Positions 21,340-34,194 of a stretch of DNA of 64,000 nucleotides are shown here, piece by piece. Positions within the stretch are counted from its first letter, which is position 1; each line of letters begins with the position of its first letter. Made by a program: the position numbers and the translations under genes. A model generated the notes under the pieces. The model ran no database searches. It was not told the DNA's origin and saw only the letters and a list, made by a program, of their open reading frames with translations. The DNA lies in assembly GCA_024529925.1 (NCBI GenBank), contig JAFEUB010001216.1:411501-475500 (forward strand). The letters run 5' to 3'. The DNA is from Ophthalmolycus amberensis (taxonomy: Eukaryota; Chordata; Actinopteri; Perciformes; Zoarcidae).

Positions 21340-21660
21340 TAGAAGTTACGTCCCGTCAGAAAGAGTATGTGGTGGCGGGCGTGGGTGGCTCAGCTGTGGA
21401 GGGTGCGGAGTGGTTCGGGGAAGGGACTTAATTAGGCGCAGCTGAAACTAATCCTGATGGTCTCACGCTCAGCTGTATTTAATCACACAGTAGCGACGGA
21501 GGCAGGTCGGGACGAGCGACAGTGCTATGCTTAGACGGACAGGCGGCGTGTGCTCGGCGGCAAGGCAGGAGAACATTTGAAACCGTCGTTCAACCGTGTG
21601 CTGGCGTCATTGTGCTCCCCAGACCCACCGGGTAGCAGAGAAATATAACGTTACAGTTAT
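21340..21660. other. GC-rich intronic segment, possibly LTR-derived
   Basis: Between the putative promoter exon and coding exon 1 is a GC-rich block with a TATTTAA box (about 21476) and AATTAGGCGCAGCTGAAACT wording that resembles fish gypsy-like LTRs. Ends and target duplication were not found. Confidence 0.3.
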
Positions 21661-22259
21661 GGGATATTGCTTACCCTTACGTTACATGTTATACGTCAAC
21701 TAAAAACCTCAACCTGACCGAAAGTCAAACAAGATGTAACGGAGTTGTACCCCAAACCGGACAGTTTTTAGCTAATGTTTCAATACAATTCACTTACAAT
21801 GTTGATAAAAATGATCGTGTAATGTTTTCAGTTGATTTAATGGTGTTAAACTGAAGTTAAACTTCGTACCTTTCAAACGAAATATTGTTGTAATTATTAC
21901 AGTTAGCTTTGCCTTTACCAGAGTCGTTAAAACGATGCTAACACCGGTGAATTAGCCGTGCACTGCTATTGGCCTAATCCGTAGGGACTTCTATCCTCGT
22001 TGTAAACACTGGCTGCTGCTGTCATCAATGCTGTCAACACTTCCGGGACCGTAGTTCTGTCCTTCACAATAAGATATCACGCTTCAACAACTCCAAATGA
22101 TGCAATAAAAGCTCCTTAATTTCCGTTTGAGCCGTTTAAGCGTCGCCCGAGCGTTCTTTCTGCTTTCTCTCATCAAAGTCACTTTCCTATAGTATTTAGA
22201 CATATAAACGTCCATATATATTCATGAAATTTGACACGTAGATTATTTGATATGTATGA

Positions 22260-22960
22260 ATTAATATTATTTACGTTTGGTTGGCGATCGCCGAAGAAAA
22301 TGACAGCGTAATGACCGGAAAGGGCGTCACGACGGAAACGTTCGAGACAGGCCAATAGCAGCTAGCGCCGACCGAGGCAGGCCATCGTTACGTTACAGCA
22401 GGACACGTAAAACACGTTATCACTCGAATATCAGTCTACAAGTTAGCTCCGTTACCAATTTCGGCGACACAAAGCATTTCTATGTCTCCATTTCAGAGTA
22501 ACTGTGGGCTGTATAATTGGTGTTAACCTAACAGTTAGCCGTTAAGTGTCCGTTAAGTGTCCGTTTTAATAAAGTGCCGTTTAACGTTATAGCCCCGTTT
22601 GCGCAAAAGTCCGTCGCCTAATTTTAATGACTGACTCGTTTTAATTAGTAATACGTCGGATGTTGGCTAATGTAAAACATTAGTTGATATAACGTTACCT
22701 ATTACAACACGTGCAAGTAAGCTAGCTAGCTCACCGGACTAAAATGTTTGCAATGTTAGAATTAACGGATTTGACACTCAATGTATCAATAATGGTGTGA
22801 CACAATATCAACTGCACTCATAAAACATGTGCATACACTAACGGGAAGATTATATCAGATGAGAGCAGATGTAATTTACCTGTTACAATCCAGGCTGCAG
22901 GTTGCGCTGAGGTAAGATGGCCGACTGAAGTCCTGAGTCACTTCCGCTTCTGAACCAATC
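22260..22960 (-). promoter_or_regulatory. CpG-rich promoter region with probable non-coding first exon
   Basis: CpG density rises here compared with flanks. On the minus strand a CCAAT-like GATTGGTTC (about 22955) precedes a CGGCCATCTTACC segment (YY1-like CGCCATCTT relative) and a donor GTAACAG|GTAAAT, with the last exon base at 22880. A first exon of about 50 nt (22930-22880) spliced to 21285 would give the gene a standard layout. The extent and start site are inferred. Confidence 0.45.
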
Positions 22961-22964
22961 TTGA

Positions 22965-24040
22965 ATGTTTCCCGGCAAAGCATATTCATACCATATACAT
23001 ACGTTTTAATTGTATTCACAATTAACTGATTTATGCTGATTTTAAGGAATTTGAAGTTATATTTTAAAAATATAAGTATTTAAATGAAATGAAATGGTTT
23101 CAAATACTTAATGATAAACTATGCCATGATTCATTTTTCTGAGTGCATGATCTTCCTGGCGTAGATATTAAGCGGGGATGAACTTCATCACTTCCATCTC
23201 TATACATCTTGCAAAGAGGTGAACTACTGTAACTCTTAAACAACAGTGACAGCAACTATATTACACTATTATACTGTGTAAAGTGTATTGTGTGATGTAT
23301 TTACTCACGCTTTCTGCTGTCCTTTCAGTTTTATCAATCATGCAAACTTTACATCGCTGCTGAACTTCTAGAGACCTAAAAACTTGTCTTGGACGTGTAA
23401 TCCATCAATTCAAAAAAAAAGAAGAGAAACTCTGAGATTACCTTTTTAATAGCTAGCTAACTCCCTAATTTAATTTGTTGGGCGACGAGACAGAAGCGCG
23501 CACGAGGTGATGACACGTACAGTTCAGCAGGATTTTTTTGACCACGACACCATTTCCTCGGGGGTGGACATTAATTATCTTCATATGCCAGTGTCCCCTC
23601 CTGTTTGTCTTCTCTATTACTTATCAGTAAAATGGATCAAAGTCATTAGAAATGAGTTTGTGTTGGCCTGGTTTACACAGGAGTTCAATTACAGCGTATA
23701 GATCTACTTTCAGCTAATGTTTTCTGAAGACAACCACAGCGGCGAACTTAATGAGCAGCTCGCTAGAACAAATTTGGACTAAATTGAATTAGACCCCGTG
23801 CTGATGCCCGCCCATGTCGAGTATCCTGCAGACGTGGTCGTTTGTCAGTGCCACAGAAGTGACGGTGCTAACGTGACACAAAAACAGAATCTCGCCGTGT
23901 AACGAGCTCGGGACCTGGTTATGAAATGCACAATGTAATTACAAGTCATTTTAAGACTCATAACAATTGTTGCTAGGTATCATCAGCCACAAAGCAGCAG
24001 CCACTTCACCGATGGACTCGAAACTGCTCCAATTTGTCAC
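22965..24040. other. No gene recognised
   Basis: Non-coding sequence upstream of the gene's promoter. No transposon ends found. Confidence 0.45.
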
Positions 24041-24042
24041 TG

Positions 24043-24043
24043 T

Positions 24044-24071
<28 letters not shown>
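24043..24071. repeat. (CA)n microsatellite
   Basis: Uninterrupted CA run of about 28 bp, followed by shorter CA patches to about 24090. Confidence 0.95.
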
Positions 24072-24077
<6 letters not shown>

Positions 24078-24089
24078 CACACACATACA

Positions 24090-27000
24090 AATAAACACAA
24101 ATGCAATCAACTGCACAACAACACAAAGTGTCTGTGCACAAAAAAAGCTTTGCTCAGCTATTCAAACAGGTCTGGCCTTGTGGTCATTGTCAATGGCAGT
24201 CAACCAACCAGAGCTTTGGAGGCGGGATTAAGAAAGGCAATATCTCTTTTGAAAAGAGGCTATGCACGTAACAAGTGGAAACTGTATGTTCCCTTTGAAC
24301 TTGGCAGTTTTATTTTGTAAAGACACTAAGCAGAAAATTGACACTTAGGCTTTGGAAATGATCACGGTTTGGGTAAAAGAAATTGTGTTTCCTGCGTAAA
24401 ATAACCACGTTGGCGTAGCTGGTGTTAGCAAGTCCGGAAGTTACGCAACAAAACTGTGGGCAAAGAACTCAGCATTGTCTTGGTTTCACATGGGACACGA
24501 ATCACGGTCTCCTGGGTGCAAGTCCTGTATTTGTCCTCCTCTATCACCTGCTCCATGCAGGCTTTCTTGCTATTTAATATATATTAGTTGTTCTGGCCGT
24601 GTAATAATGACATGAATGGGTTTACATTGGAGTTAGCTGAAAGCCTGGTGCGTCTCATACGGACACTAAACGGTGCCCTGGAGCATCGTTAGACACAGAG
24701 TGGAGCACTGACCTCGCCGCGCTACTTGAGTGAGGACGAGTTGCCAAAACACGCGAAGATAAGGAATACTGCTAAATCTTTTCTTCCTTATCTTATTTTG
24801 GGAAAGAAATTAAGACATGGGACAGACTGTCTGGTTATATTTAAGCTGGTGAACCTCCAACGGTTAAACCTCCGTTGCGTCCCCTCCAACACGCTGTGAT
24901 GTCCTCTGGGTCCTCTCAGCCCTGATCTAACTACGGTACATTCAGTACAAAACACTGGAAGTCATCATTTGTTTCCTGGTGATCTCAACATCAGCTTGTC
25001 TTTTGTCTTTTATTTTTCTCTAAATCATAAAGCAGACACAAAGACAAAGCCCCACAGACATCTTTAACTGCCTCCATGGATACTGTCGGCTAGGTAACAG
25101 GGAAAATGCTTTATTGCACTACTGTAGGTATATAATTCATAATGGTTGATGGTTCAATGTCTATTGTTTCAGATTTTTTTTCTAGAAATGAGTGCCAGAA
25201 AAAAGTACACTGAGGATGTTTTTTTGTCCTTTTTTTCTTTCTTTTACCAGAAAAACAGCCATTTTCTGGGTGATCTCTCCATTTCTCTGTGGTCTTCCTC
25301 CAGACCTCCCCCCATGTGTGAGTGTGTGTGTGTTGGTGGGGGGGGGGGGGGGGGGCTACACTCACCTTCACCCATTTCCTTGACCCAGTTTCAATGTAGT
25401 GTCTCCGCTGCCCCTTTTTGAAGCTGAAGGAAAGGAAATCCCATTTAAAACCCCCAAACATGTCTGACCTTCTCTGCTGCCCTCACACAAACACACACAC
25501 ACACACACACACTGCATGTTGTCCTCTTTCTGCCTGGCTTCACCACAGAATTTGGGCAGAACAGTTGAATTATTCAGTACCCCCCCCCCCCACCGCCAAC
25601 ACACACTGTCCCTCCATCCTCAGGTCTTCCACAGGACTACAGTATAAAATAATAGGTGGAACTGAAGACTCGCCTCATTGTGGCCTCTGCTTCTGTTCCA
25701 TCCAAGAGGGCTTATTTTATATTGTATGCTTTACAAATGCTGTTGCTAATACTATAGACAGAAGTAAGCAGTGTTACACAGCTGCATTATTCAACCTTAT
25801 TTACAATAAGTAATACGATTTTCCTTTAACTAAATATCTGTTAGGTCACTATCTATTGTTGAATGAGGTAACAGTTGAGCCTTTGGACCACTGATGACAG
25901 CTGTTGCCTTTGCAGACTTAAAAACTGGTGGTCTGTGGCAACATTTCAGGAAAAATCACGAGCTGTACTTTCCCACTACCGGTTATGGCCATAGGTGCTG
26001 CAAAAGAGAAAGAAACGGATATTACTAAATCGAATGACAATGTGAAAGAGGTCAGTCATAGCGAGACTTATCACCACAGGACAGGACATTAATTGTTTGG
26101 TTCAGTTTCAGTCCAGTATATAATCATATCATCAAAGTACAGCTATGTATAATATTTGTTCAAGTAAAAGGTTCATATTGTTTAGACCATACATGCAAAT
26201 TTAAAATGTAAGTCTCTCATTAAGTGATGCGAAATTAGCGTGGATGTGCAAACAATGTGTGCCTGCAGTCTATAGAGCTCTATTATTGCTCAACAGTTGC
26301 ATTATAGAGAGACACAATTAGCTGGAATACTACTTTATTTATAGCCAAGCCAACCGGGAGCAGGCTTGGTGACTCTTTGAAGGGAGGACAGTTGGCTGGA
26401 TCGTTCAATGAAACATTGGACTTTGAATAACAACAATCACAATTGGCTTCCTTTGACCACCATTGTTCCCTTACTTTCGCAAAGTACAAATTTGAACCCA
26501 AAGCATGCTCTTTCCCGTAAGCCAACCAAGGTTTTTTTTGTGCCTTAGCGTAACCGAACCTTAACCATCGTGTAGGACGATTCTAAAAGATAATTTGCTA
26601 CAGTTTTAAAATGCACTATAAATGATGTCCTACCATTAGGGGGTTCTGATAAGAAAGTGGCTAAAATTATAATTTTTTCCAATTTCATTTGGAGGACTTG
26701 TTGTCCAGCTGTGTTGCAGCAGCCAGAGACAATGCCATGTCCCAATGTTCACTTTGCATATGAAATTATAGAAATGAGCTGGAAAGGTGGGCTAGATGAG
26801 CTTGAAAAACACAGAAAATATTGTTAGCAAAACAATTAAAGATGACAATGGAAATGTGGCTAGTGAAGAACAGACTTACAGATGCTCCACTTCTGGAACA
26901 CTTGGAGGTTTGAACCATGATGAAGACGCTATGGAGCTTTGACGCAACCAAAACGCCCCAGTGAGTGCTGGCTTTCAGCTATGGAGGGCTAATGTGACAG

Positions 27001-27325
27001 TTTCAAAAAAAGAAAACTGTGAGCCTGTAAAACCAAATTTTCCAAATTCTATTTTCGACAATCCCTCATTTTTTCCCAGCATGACAAATAAAGAAAATGA
27101 GCCGAGCACTTCTGGACCTAACTATACTTGCACTGTTGTGCTGTCTTGTCATCTTTGTTCCCTGACATGCTTTTTCTTTCTTGACAGCGAAGCCCTCTCC
27201 GTCTCTGGGTTGTTATTTTGGTTTGCTTTCTCCCCTAAGGCCAAGCTTATCAGTCAGACCCTGAAGTATTAACGCAAAAAAAATCCCAGTCTGGTTTCTA
27301 TGCGCTTCTCAGCAGGTGGCTGCAC
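24090..27325. other. Gene-poor interval
   Basis: Apart from the simple repeats at 25.3-25.6 kb I see no exon, transposon end or RNA gene. Confidence 0.45.
25318..25355. repeat. GT run followed by an 18-base G run
   Basis: A GTGTGTGTG stretch passes into 18 consecutive G (25338-25355). A C run lies at 25580-25591 and a CA run at 25490-25513, so three slippage-prone tracts sit within 280 bp. Confidence 0.9.
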
Positions 27326-27541
27326 AGAAACACACACACTCACACACACACACACACATATTTCAATGGTGATGTCTTGAGGGACAACAGCGAAGGAAGA
27401 AAAAACAGAAAAATAACACCACTCCTGCCTTGGCTCATATGGAATTAAAGAGCTTTCTGTCTTCTGTTTCAGATTCTTATTTAACCTCCAGCAATCCTTC
27501 CAACAAGACAGATTTTGTAGCCTGTGGTTCATCACAACCGG

Positions 27542-27543
27542 CA

Positions 27544-27616
<73 letters not shown>
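27542..27616. repeat. Long (CA)n microsatellite
   Basis: About 75 bp of CA with one early interruption; a shorter CA run sits at 27330-27358. The reading frames of V and C or H and T across it are artefacts. Confidence 0.97.
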
Positions 27617-27620
<4 letters not shown>

Positions 27621-28435
27621 ATACCTAATAGATGAATCCTTGGCTACCAAACACTGCAGATGTCACCACTGGGCTGATGAACGTTCGGTCTGCCAGCTTA
27701 TAGCTCAGATATAATTACATTCACCAAATATGTCTTCAATTCTTAACACACAACAGCTTCAAAATAGCGAAACAGATGTAAACAAAGTAGATGGTTAATG
27801 TTGAACTCACATCTAAATATATCAGTACCCACTGAACCAGGAAACAACAGTAAATTAGGAAAGTCATGCAATCGTGATAATATTTGGAAGTCAAAGACAA
27901 ATTTTTCCTTCTGAAGATATTTCATATATAAAGAGGCTTCATCATTTCTACTGACTGATGAGTCCTGATTATTAGTGTTTGTGAAAATAAATCAATGCTT
28001 CCACCACCGTACATGTGTGATGCACATGTGTGGTTACATGCATCTGAAGAAGAGCAGCAGATGGTCGTTTTATGTCCCGATAGCATCTTCCTCAGTGTTC
28101 AGACCTCAAAAAGACAAAATCCAAAAGACCCGTGGCAGTTATTCAGGCAGAGATGTAAGAAATGCAAGCTAAGTACCTGTGGCATTTATTCAAATGAAGT
28201 GCAGATGGCGCAGAGCAGATAGAGCAGCAGCTGAAAGAAGAGATAAGGAAACTCTATGTAGAGTCTGTTTGGTGTCCTGATCTAAACACCTCAGTGTGTT
28301 GGCGGAAAGTTCAGAGGACTTGAACCACTGTCAGCTTTCACTACACTGTAAAGGTGTGACTGACATCAATTTCCAGCCTGATCTCAGAGACTGGTGTTTG
28401 TGTCCTACATAGTTTTCTGCTGTGTAAGATGTAAT

Positions 28436-28700
28436 GTAAGTTATTTTAACTCACAGTGACTTTTTAAGTCACGTATAGGCTATGTAAGAAGTTACATAAC
28501 AAACGTTCTTTTAACCCAAACAAATTTTTTAAGTTATGTATGCTGCGTAAGTAGTTGCGAAACATGCATGGTTCTTTTAACGGTTCTTTTAACCCTAACT
28601 TATCTCTTAAGTTACAGAAACTATTTAAGACGTTACCTCAGGAAACAGTTCTTTTAACCCAAACAGATATTTAAAGTTACTTAGGCTACGTGAAAATTGA
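28436..28700. repeat. Degenerate tandem repeat with TTCTTTTAACCC motif
   Basis: The motif GTTCTTTTAACCCnAAC followed by TTAAGTTA...CGTAAG recurs about every 75-85 bp (28504, 28570, 28650), with an isolated relative near 29262-29350. It is related to the dispersed CTAACC family at 7.6 and 11.8 kb. Confidence 0.6.
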
Positions 28701-28704
28701 CGAG

Positions 28705-31190
28705 ACAGTTCAATCAAGAGAGACAAGTCAGAAAAAGAAAAGATAATTGTTTATTATTAACAGATGATATGTGATGATAAAGTCTTGACAGAGTCTTTGG
28801 CGCTTTGACTCTACAAGGAGATTTGTAATGCAGGGGCGTCTGCCCTGAGCAGCAGCAAGATAAATCCCCCCGTGGAGTCCAGACACTGGTGGTGGTGGTG
28901 GCTGATGAGGCTGATAAAATGATGAGTTGATGAAGCTGGTTAATCTGCAAAGATTGGGTGGCGATGGGGAGGTGGAGGGGTGCGTAACAGCAACATGAAC
29001 GTACTGAAGGTAGAGAGACAATCATATTTAAGAGAGAAAGCAGCAAGATGATAGGGTAATGATGTAATTGTGTCGTTGTGCTATTGGATAGAGGACAATA
29101 GCTGATCTAAACAGCTGATATCATGATTAACAGCCCCAAACAATGACAACAAGGAAATAATGAATGAGCATGCTGAGGAATGATTGGCTGATGTATGAGA
29201 AATAAACTACAGGCTTAGGCATGCAAGAGTATAGTCTTCCTGACTGAACTTATGCTACAGCTTTATTTCTTTTAAATCTAGACTGATCTTTTAAGTTACG
29301 TAGCCAAACCAAGTAGTTTTGTTGCCTAAACCTTACGTTAAATTCTTACCATTCCACCACAAGGTAACGTGCTGTCAAGTGGTCTTTGTCATTTCAAGTA
29401 TTCCTGTAAAGGTCTTTTTTTATATATTAAAGTCATTACCATTTTTATCCTTCATTTATAGTAAATGAAACAGCTGAAACAGTAGAGATTTAAGTGGTGA
29501 ATTACAGCCCTTTGAAGGGAGATGGAAATGTTTATTGTCAAAAGTTGTTTTATAAAAGGTTGATTAAGTGTAATTTTGTTTCTGTGTATGTCTGCTCATC
29601 TCTCTTAAAAACAACAGAGAAATATATGGAATAAGTGGTATTCTGGTATTTTAAAAACAACACAATCATTGCTTCGCGGTGCTTCCGCCTCCTGTCGAGA
29701 TCCCGCTGCAGATCGAGGGAAGGCAGGGAAATTTGGGCAGAACCAAATTATTTTCAGTTGCGTTTACGTTTACCAGAATTAAACTCTGGACATGAGTCTT
29801 CAACTTCCCCCTTCCATTTCTCTCTACTTCCACATTTAAATGCAAATACACGACAAGGCCACAACGGCGCTTTCCACAAGTGTTTTATTACCTGGACAAA
29901 CTGTCATGCCAGCGCCGCACAAAGCGGGGGAAGGGACCACGAGGACAGATGAGGGATGGGTGGATTCAAAGACGGTTGGGAAGATGGAAGGATGGATGGA
30001 GATGAAGTACAGACAGGAGGTGAGGAGGCGGAAAGCAGTTTGAGAACTTTCTGCACAGCAGAGAGTTTCAGGGGGGCAACTGGGCATGTGTGTTCACGTT
30101 GTGTCTATCCATGTGGAAACTAGTGCGAATGTGTGTGTAGGTGTGTGCGTGGGTGTGTGGGTGGATGCAGTTTGTGCGATAAGGCTTCTGGTTCACAGAA
30201 ATTTGAAGAAAACCACCAGAAGCACAAACTAAAAAACTGCAGTTTAGAAGATTTTTACACAACCTCACACTCTCCGCTCCCCCGGCCTGCTTTCTGCTTC
30301 GCATGACCTTCATTGGAGAGCGAAGCGAAGTCTTCCAGTAACATGATGTCATCTCTGAATAAAACATGTCGGAGTAGAGCAAGAGTTCTCTGTTGGAGGA
30401 ATGATCTCATCGTTTTACAGGAAAAAAGTCTTCTCCTGAGCACACAAAGATTTAAATGTTGGTGCCATCACACCATATCACATCAGATTTAAAAATATAC
30501 TGTGACTTCATTCAAATGGACGTGCACACACACACACACACACACATATACACCCACATGACTCATAATACATCATCAAATCATAAAGATACACTCCCTG
30601 ATTGTGTCAGATTGTTTTAGAGGGCTCAAGAGCTGCACCACATACCCTAAATCTTTCTTTCAAAACTGGCCACTAGCTGTTTCCCCCTCTGCGCAGTCTT
30701 TATGCTAAGCTGAGCTAACCAAAGCATGTTTCAGTTGCATTTCTCTGTTGCCCCACTCCTAAAGCTGCATAAACTTTCTTCCACTGTGTGGAAAAAAAAA
30801 TCAACTATTAGCTGGGAAGAAATTTGGGGGATATTATTAGGGCTGTAATGGAACGAAATCTATTTTGTTCCATGTGTGAACTGAAATGTAAAGACTGTAT
30901 AAAGCATGCTTATTACAGGGTTTTGGTTGTAAGATCTTTGAATCTTGTTTGTTTGTTTGCCAGTGTCGAACATGCGCATGCACACTCGCACACTCATTTC
31001 ACTTTGGCACAAGAATAACACCATACAACTAGAAAATGCATTTCCTGCTGAAAATGCGTTGGAATGCTGAAATTTGAAATTAATTGCAAAAACATTGCTG
31101 AAAATAGATATCCAATTTTTAAAAAATTGCAAAAAGCTTAATAATTCAAAAAGTTTAAAGATTCCAACTGTGAAAAGTCATATCACCCCT
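28705..31190. other. Gene-poor interval
   Basis: No supported exon. A CA run lies at 30526-30553; open frames in this interval look random. Confidence 0.45.
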
Positions 31191-31192
31191 CT

Positions 31193-31755
31193 CCTGAAAG
31201 AGCTGAACATTTTGATATTCGAACGGTTTCTGTGGCTTAAAAAATTTCATCAGTGGTAGTGGTAGTAGTAGAAGTTGTAGTAGAAGTATTATTAGTAGAA
31301 GTATTAGTAGCATTAGAATAAGTACTAGTCGTAGTGATATTTGTAGTTGTAGTAGAAGTATTATGAGTAGTAGAAGTATTAGTAATTAGAAGAAGTAGTA
31401 GAAGACGTAGTATCAGTAGTCATAGTAATAGCTGTAGTATTGGTCGTAGTATTTAATATAACAGAAGTAGTAGTAGTAGTAGTAATAGTAATGGCAGTAG
31501 AAGAAGTAGCAGTAGTAGTACTAGTAGCAGTCGTACTAATAGCTGTAGTAGTATTACTACTTTTAGTAGCATGAATAGCAGTAGTAGTAGCAGTTGTCGT
31601 ATAAGTAATAGTAGTAGTGGTAGTAATAGCAGTAGTGGTAGTAATAATATTGATGGTAGCAGTAATAGCAGTAGCAGTAGTAGTAATAGTAGCAACAGAT
31701 GAGCTGAAGGAGCTGAACATTTTGATAGTTGAACGGTTTCTGTAGCTTAAAAAAT
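31193..31755. repeat. (GTA)n-type trinucleotide array bounded by 53-bp direct repeats
   Basis: An imperfect AGT/GTA array (about 31250-31700) is flanked on both sides by the same segment, AGCTGAACATTTTGATA..TTGAACGGTTTCTGT..CTTAAAAAAT, at 31193-31245 and 31703-31755 (about 90% alike by eye). Open frames of Thr or Leu here are artefacts of the trinucleotide. Confidence 0.85.
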
Positions 31756-31759
31756 GAAG

Positions 31760-32345
31760 AAGAAGAAGAGTTTCAAAAAAGGGGGGACGGAAGAAATAGT
31801 GGAATAAAGAAACAGGATAACAATAGTTGCTTAACAGCATTCCAACAATTATCCGTGAGTGATGTGAAATCACACTCAAGGCCAAGCGGCGCAGGTGCAT
31901 AAAGAGCGAAATACTAACAGCGCCTCATCAAAACAAAACGAAAAAGAGAAAGATAAAGAGAAGATAAAGGAGAAAGAAAAAATAGCCAATCACACAAGGA
32001 AAACTGACATCTGAACCCATTCAATGACTTTCACTGCTGATCAGTTTAGTCGCGCAATCAAACTAATGAGAGCAAAGACGAGAAATTGAACATGCAGTAA
32101 TTACAGGAGTACATGTCGACCTCCCGCTTACGCACCCCGGGCACAGGAAGTGACACTTGAGAGAGCAGGCACTAGTTAATTACTATTGACCCTCCACCGC
32201 CGTCCCACCAGTCGTCAGCCTCAGTCCCTCCCGATGCTAAAATAATTAATGCCGTCATCCCCGGTCCCTGTAGCCATGGCGATGAGAAGATTTCCCCCCC
32301 TGGGTACCCCCCGGGTTGTCAAGCAGCAGTCAGCCAATGAGGAGA

Positions 32346-32389
<44 letters not shown>

Positions 32390-33895
32390 TTGTTCTGAAT
32401 CATTTAAGGTATTGCTTTAAGCTGCAGATAAAAGGGTTCAGTTAAGTTAGGTCCTCCATCTATAAAATGGCACGTCCTGTGATTCCTATAAACGAAGGAT
32501 CGGTTCGAAGAAAATAAGGGTAAATTAAATGTAATCCCGGAACACTGAAATCATCTATGGCTTTAGTTTCCAACACTCAGGTTTTTTTTTCTTCTTTCTG
32601 AGAACAGTTCAGATGTTATTTGTCAAGAAAAGAGTTCCACCTCACTTCGACATGCCGGAATTTAGAAAAATGTACCTTTGAATGTGCTTAACTTTTAATT
32701 GCTTTTGGATGCATTCTGCAAAAGGGATTATTGTCACTGATACGAAGAATTTTCAAAAAGAGTTTGGTGCATTCGAAGCAAACCTGATTCGTAAAAATAT
32801 GTATACATTACTTGATGCTAAATGAGGAAACATAATTGAGATGGGTATTGCCAAACCGATATTGTAAGGGGGAGGTAGGGGCGATCAGTATGCGCATCAT
32901 TATTGACATCCAGGAGACAATAGGTTTCATCAAAAAAATGTCTGTTGCACAATATAGACTCACATTTTAGGAGACAGGGTTGTGTGTAAGCTCATGTAAA
33001 CTCTCCAGGGTCACCGGGAGTCTACACCAGATGTTAAGGCCAACTGCTCCACAAGACTGGACACCTGGCAACATGATCGGTTGAATGTGTCAGTCAGTAG
33101 ACTACCGCCAACAGCTATTGAGTCGCTGTTGAATAACTGGCAGCTGAAATCAGAGTTACAGTATAGAGATGGCAAACAGGATCAGATGTAACACAACCCT
33201 TTAATTTGTCCACAATGATTGATCAATAGTTGTTATAAAATCACCGAAATATAACACCTTTTCTGAGCTTTTCAATAAATCACTCCAGCAATCTGAGAAA
33301 TTTGGTTGCCCAGAATCAGATGAAAGAATCGGTTTAATCTCTGTGCATTCAGTATAGAGAGTGGTTCACAATGTATGTAGCCTAGCTTAGCACAAAGAGA
33401 ATACTCCACATGTGAAACACATTTTGTTGCTGCAGTCCTGAAGTGTCTGTTTGACTGGCAATGCACCCTTGTGTTATGTAGAATATGTTATTCCCAGACC
33501 TTGGGTCTACATCCTCAGGCTCTCCACATGGATTTTGAACTTGACTGTTAGGATTTGCCCTCATTCGGTCACAAGAGTATTAGTGAGGTCAAACACTGAT
33601 GTTGGGTGATGAGGCCTGGTTCACAGTCAGCAGTTCTGGATGGGGTTAAGGTCAAGGCTCTGTTAAGGCCAAACAAGTTCTTCCTCAACTTTTCTTTATG
33701 GACTTTGTGCACAAGTGGCATTGTCATCTCTAAATATAAGATGACTATTGACACAAAGTTGGAAACACACTATTATTTAAAAAAAACATTGTATCCTGTA
33801 GTATTAAGATTTTCCCTTTCGTTGTTTTGATTTAAGTTCGTAACTTAAATAACGTAACAGGTGCAGGCTACTTATTTGACAGCCTGGTCTAAGTT
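31760..33895. other. Gene-poor interval
   Basis: Apart from the TG run no feature is supported. The stretch 32050-32300 has several homeodomain-core TAATTA sites and little low complexity, so it could be conserved non-coding DNA; this is only a guess from composition. Confidence 0.35.
32349..32388. repeat. (TG)n microsatellite
   Basis: Uninterrupted TG run of 40 bp. Confidence 0.97.
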
Positions 33896-33899
33896 CCAG

Positions 33900-34190
33900 G
33901 ACGTCAAAAACAGACGCTTGGTCTGTGGCCCTCGGCGTCAGATACAAACGCATCAGCGCATTTGTCCAATGTAAACTCATCCCCGTAATTATTAGATGCT
34001 TTGAGAAACGGACGTGGAATTAAAAGTGAGAAGTCCACAATGGGCAGGTGGGAGCGGTGGTGGACAGGTTGAAACAACACAGGACCTTCACTCACGTTTC
34101 CCATAAGAAACCAAAGGTTGAGTACAAGCTTACAAGCCAAACCATGATTTCTTCTAACCCTAACATAAGTAGTGTAGCCTAAATAGACAG
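33900..34190. repeat. Probable fish interspersed repeat with CTAACCC motif
   Basis: Contains GGCCCTCGGCGTCAGATACA near 33928 and AAACCATGATTTCTTCTAAC near 34138, wording I associate with abundant fish repeats; related to the dispersed family at 7.6 and 11.8 kb. Boundaries uncertain. Confidence 0.4.
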
Positions 34191-34194
34191 AAAT

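Noticed and set aside
27269..27616. Val-Cys / His-Thr repeat open frame
   Set aside because: Translation of the CA repeat.
31379..31900. 173-codon Thr-rich minus-strand frame
   Set aside because: Follows the GTA array; stops are absent because of composition.
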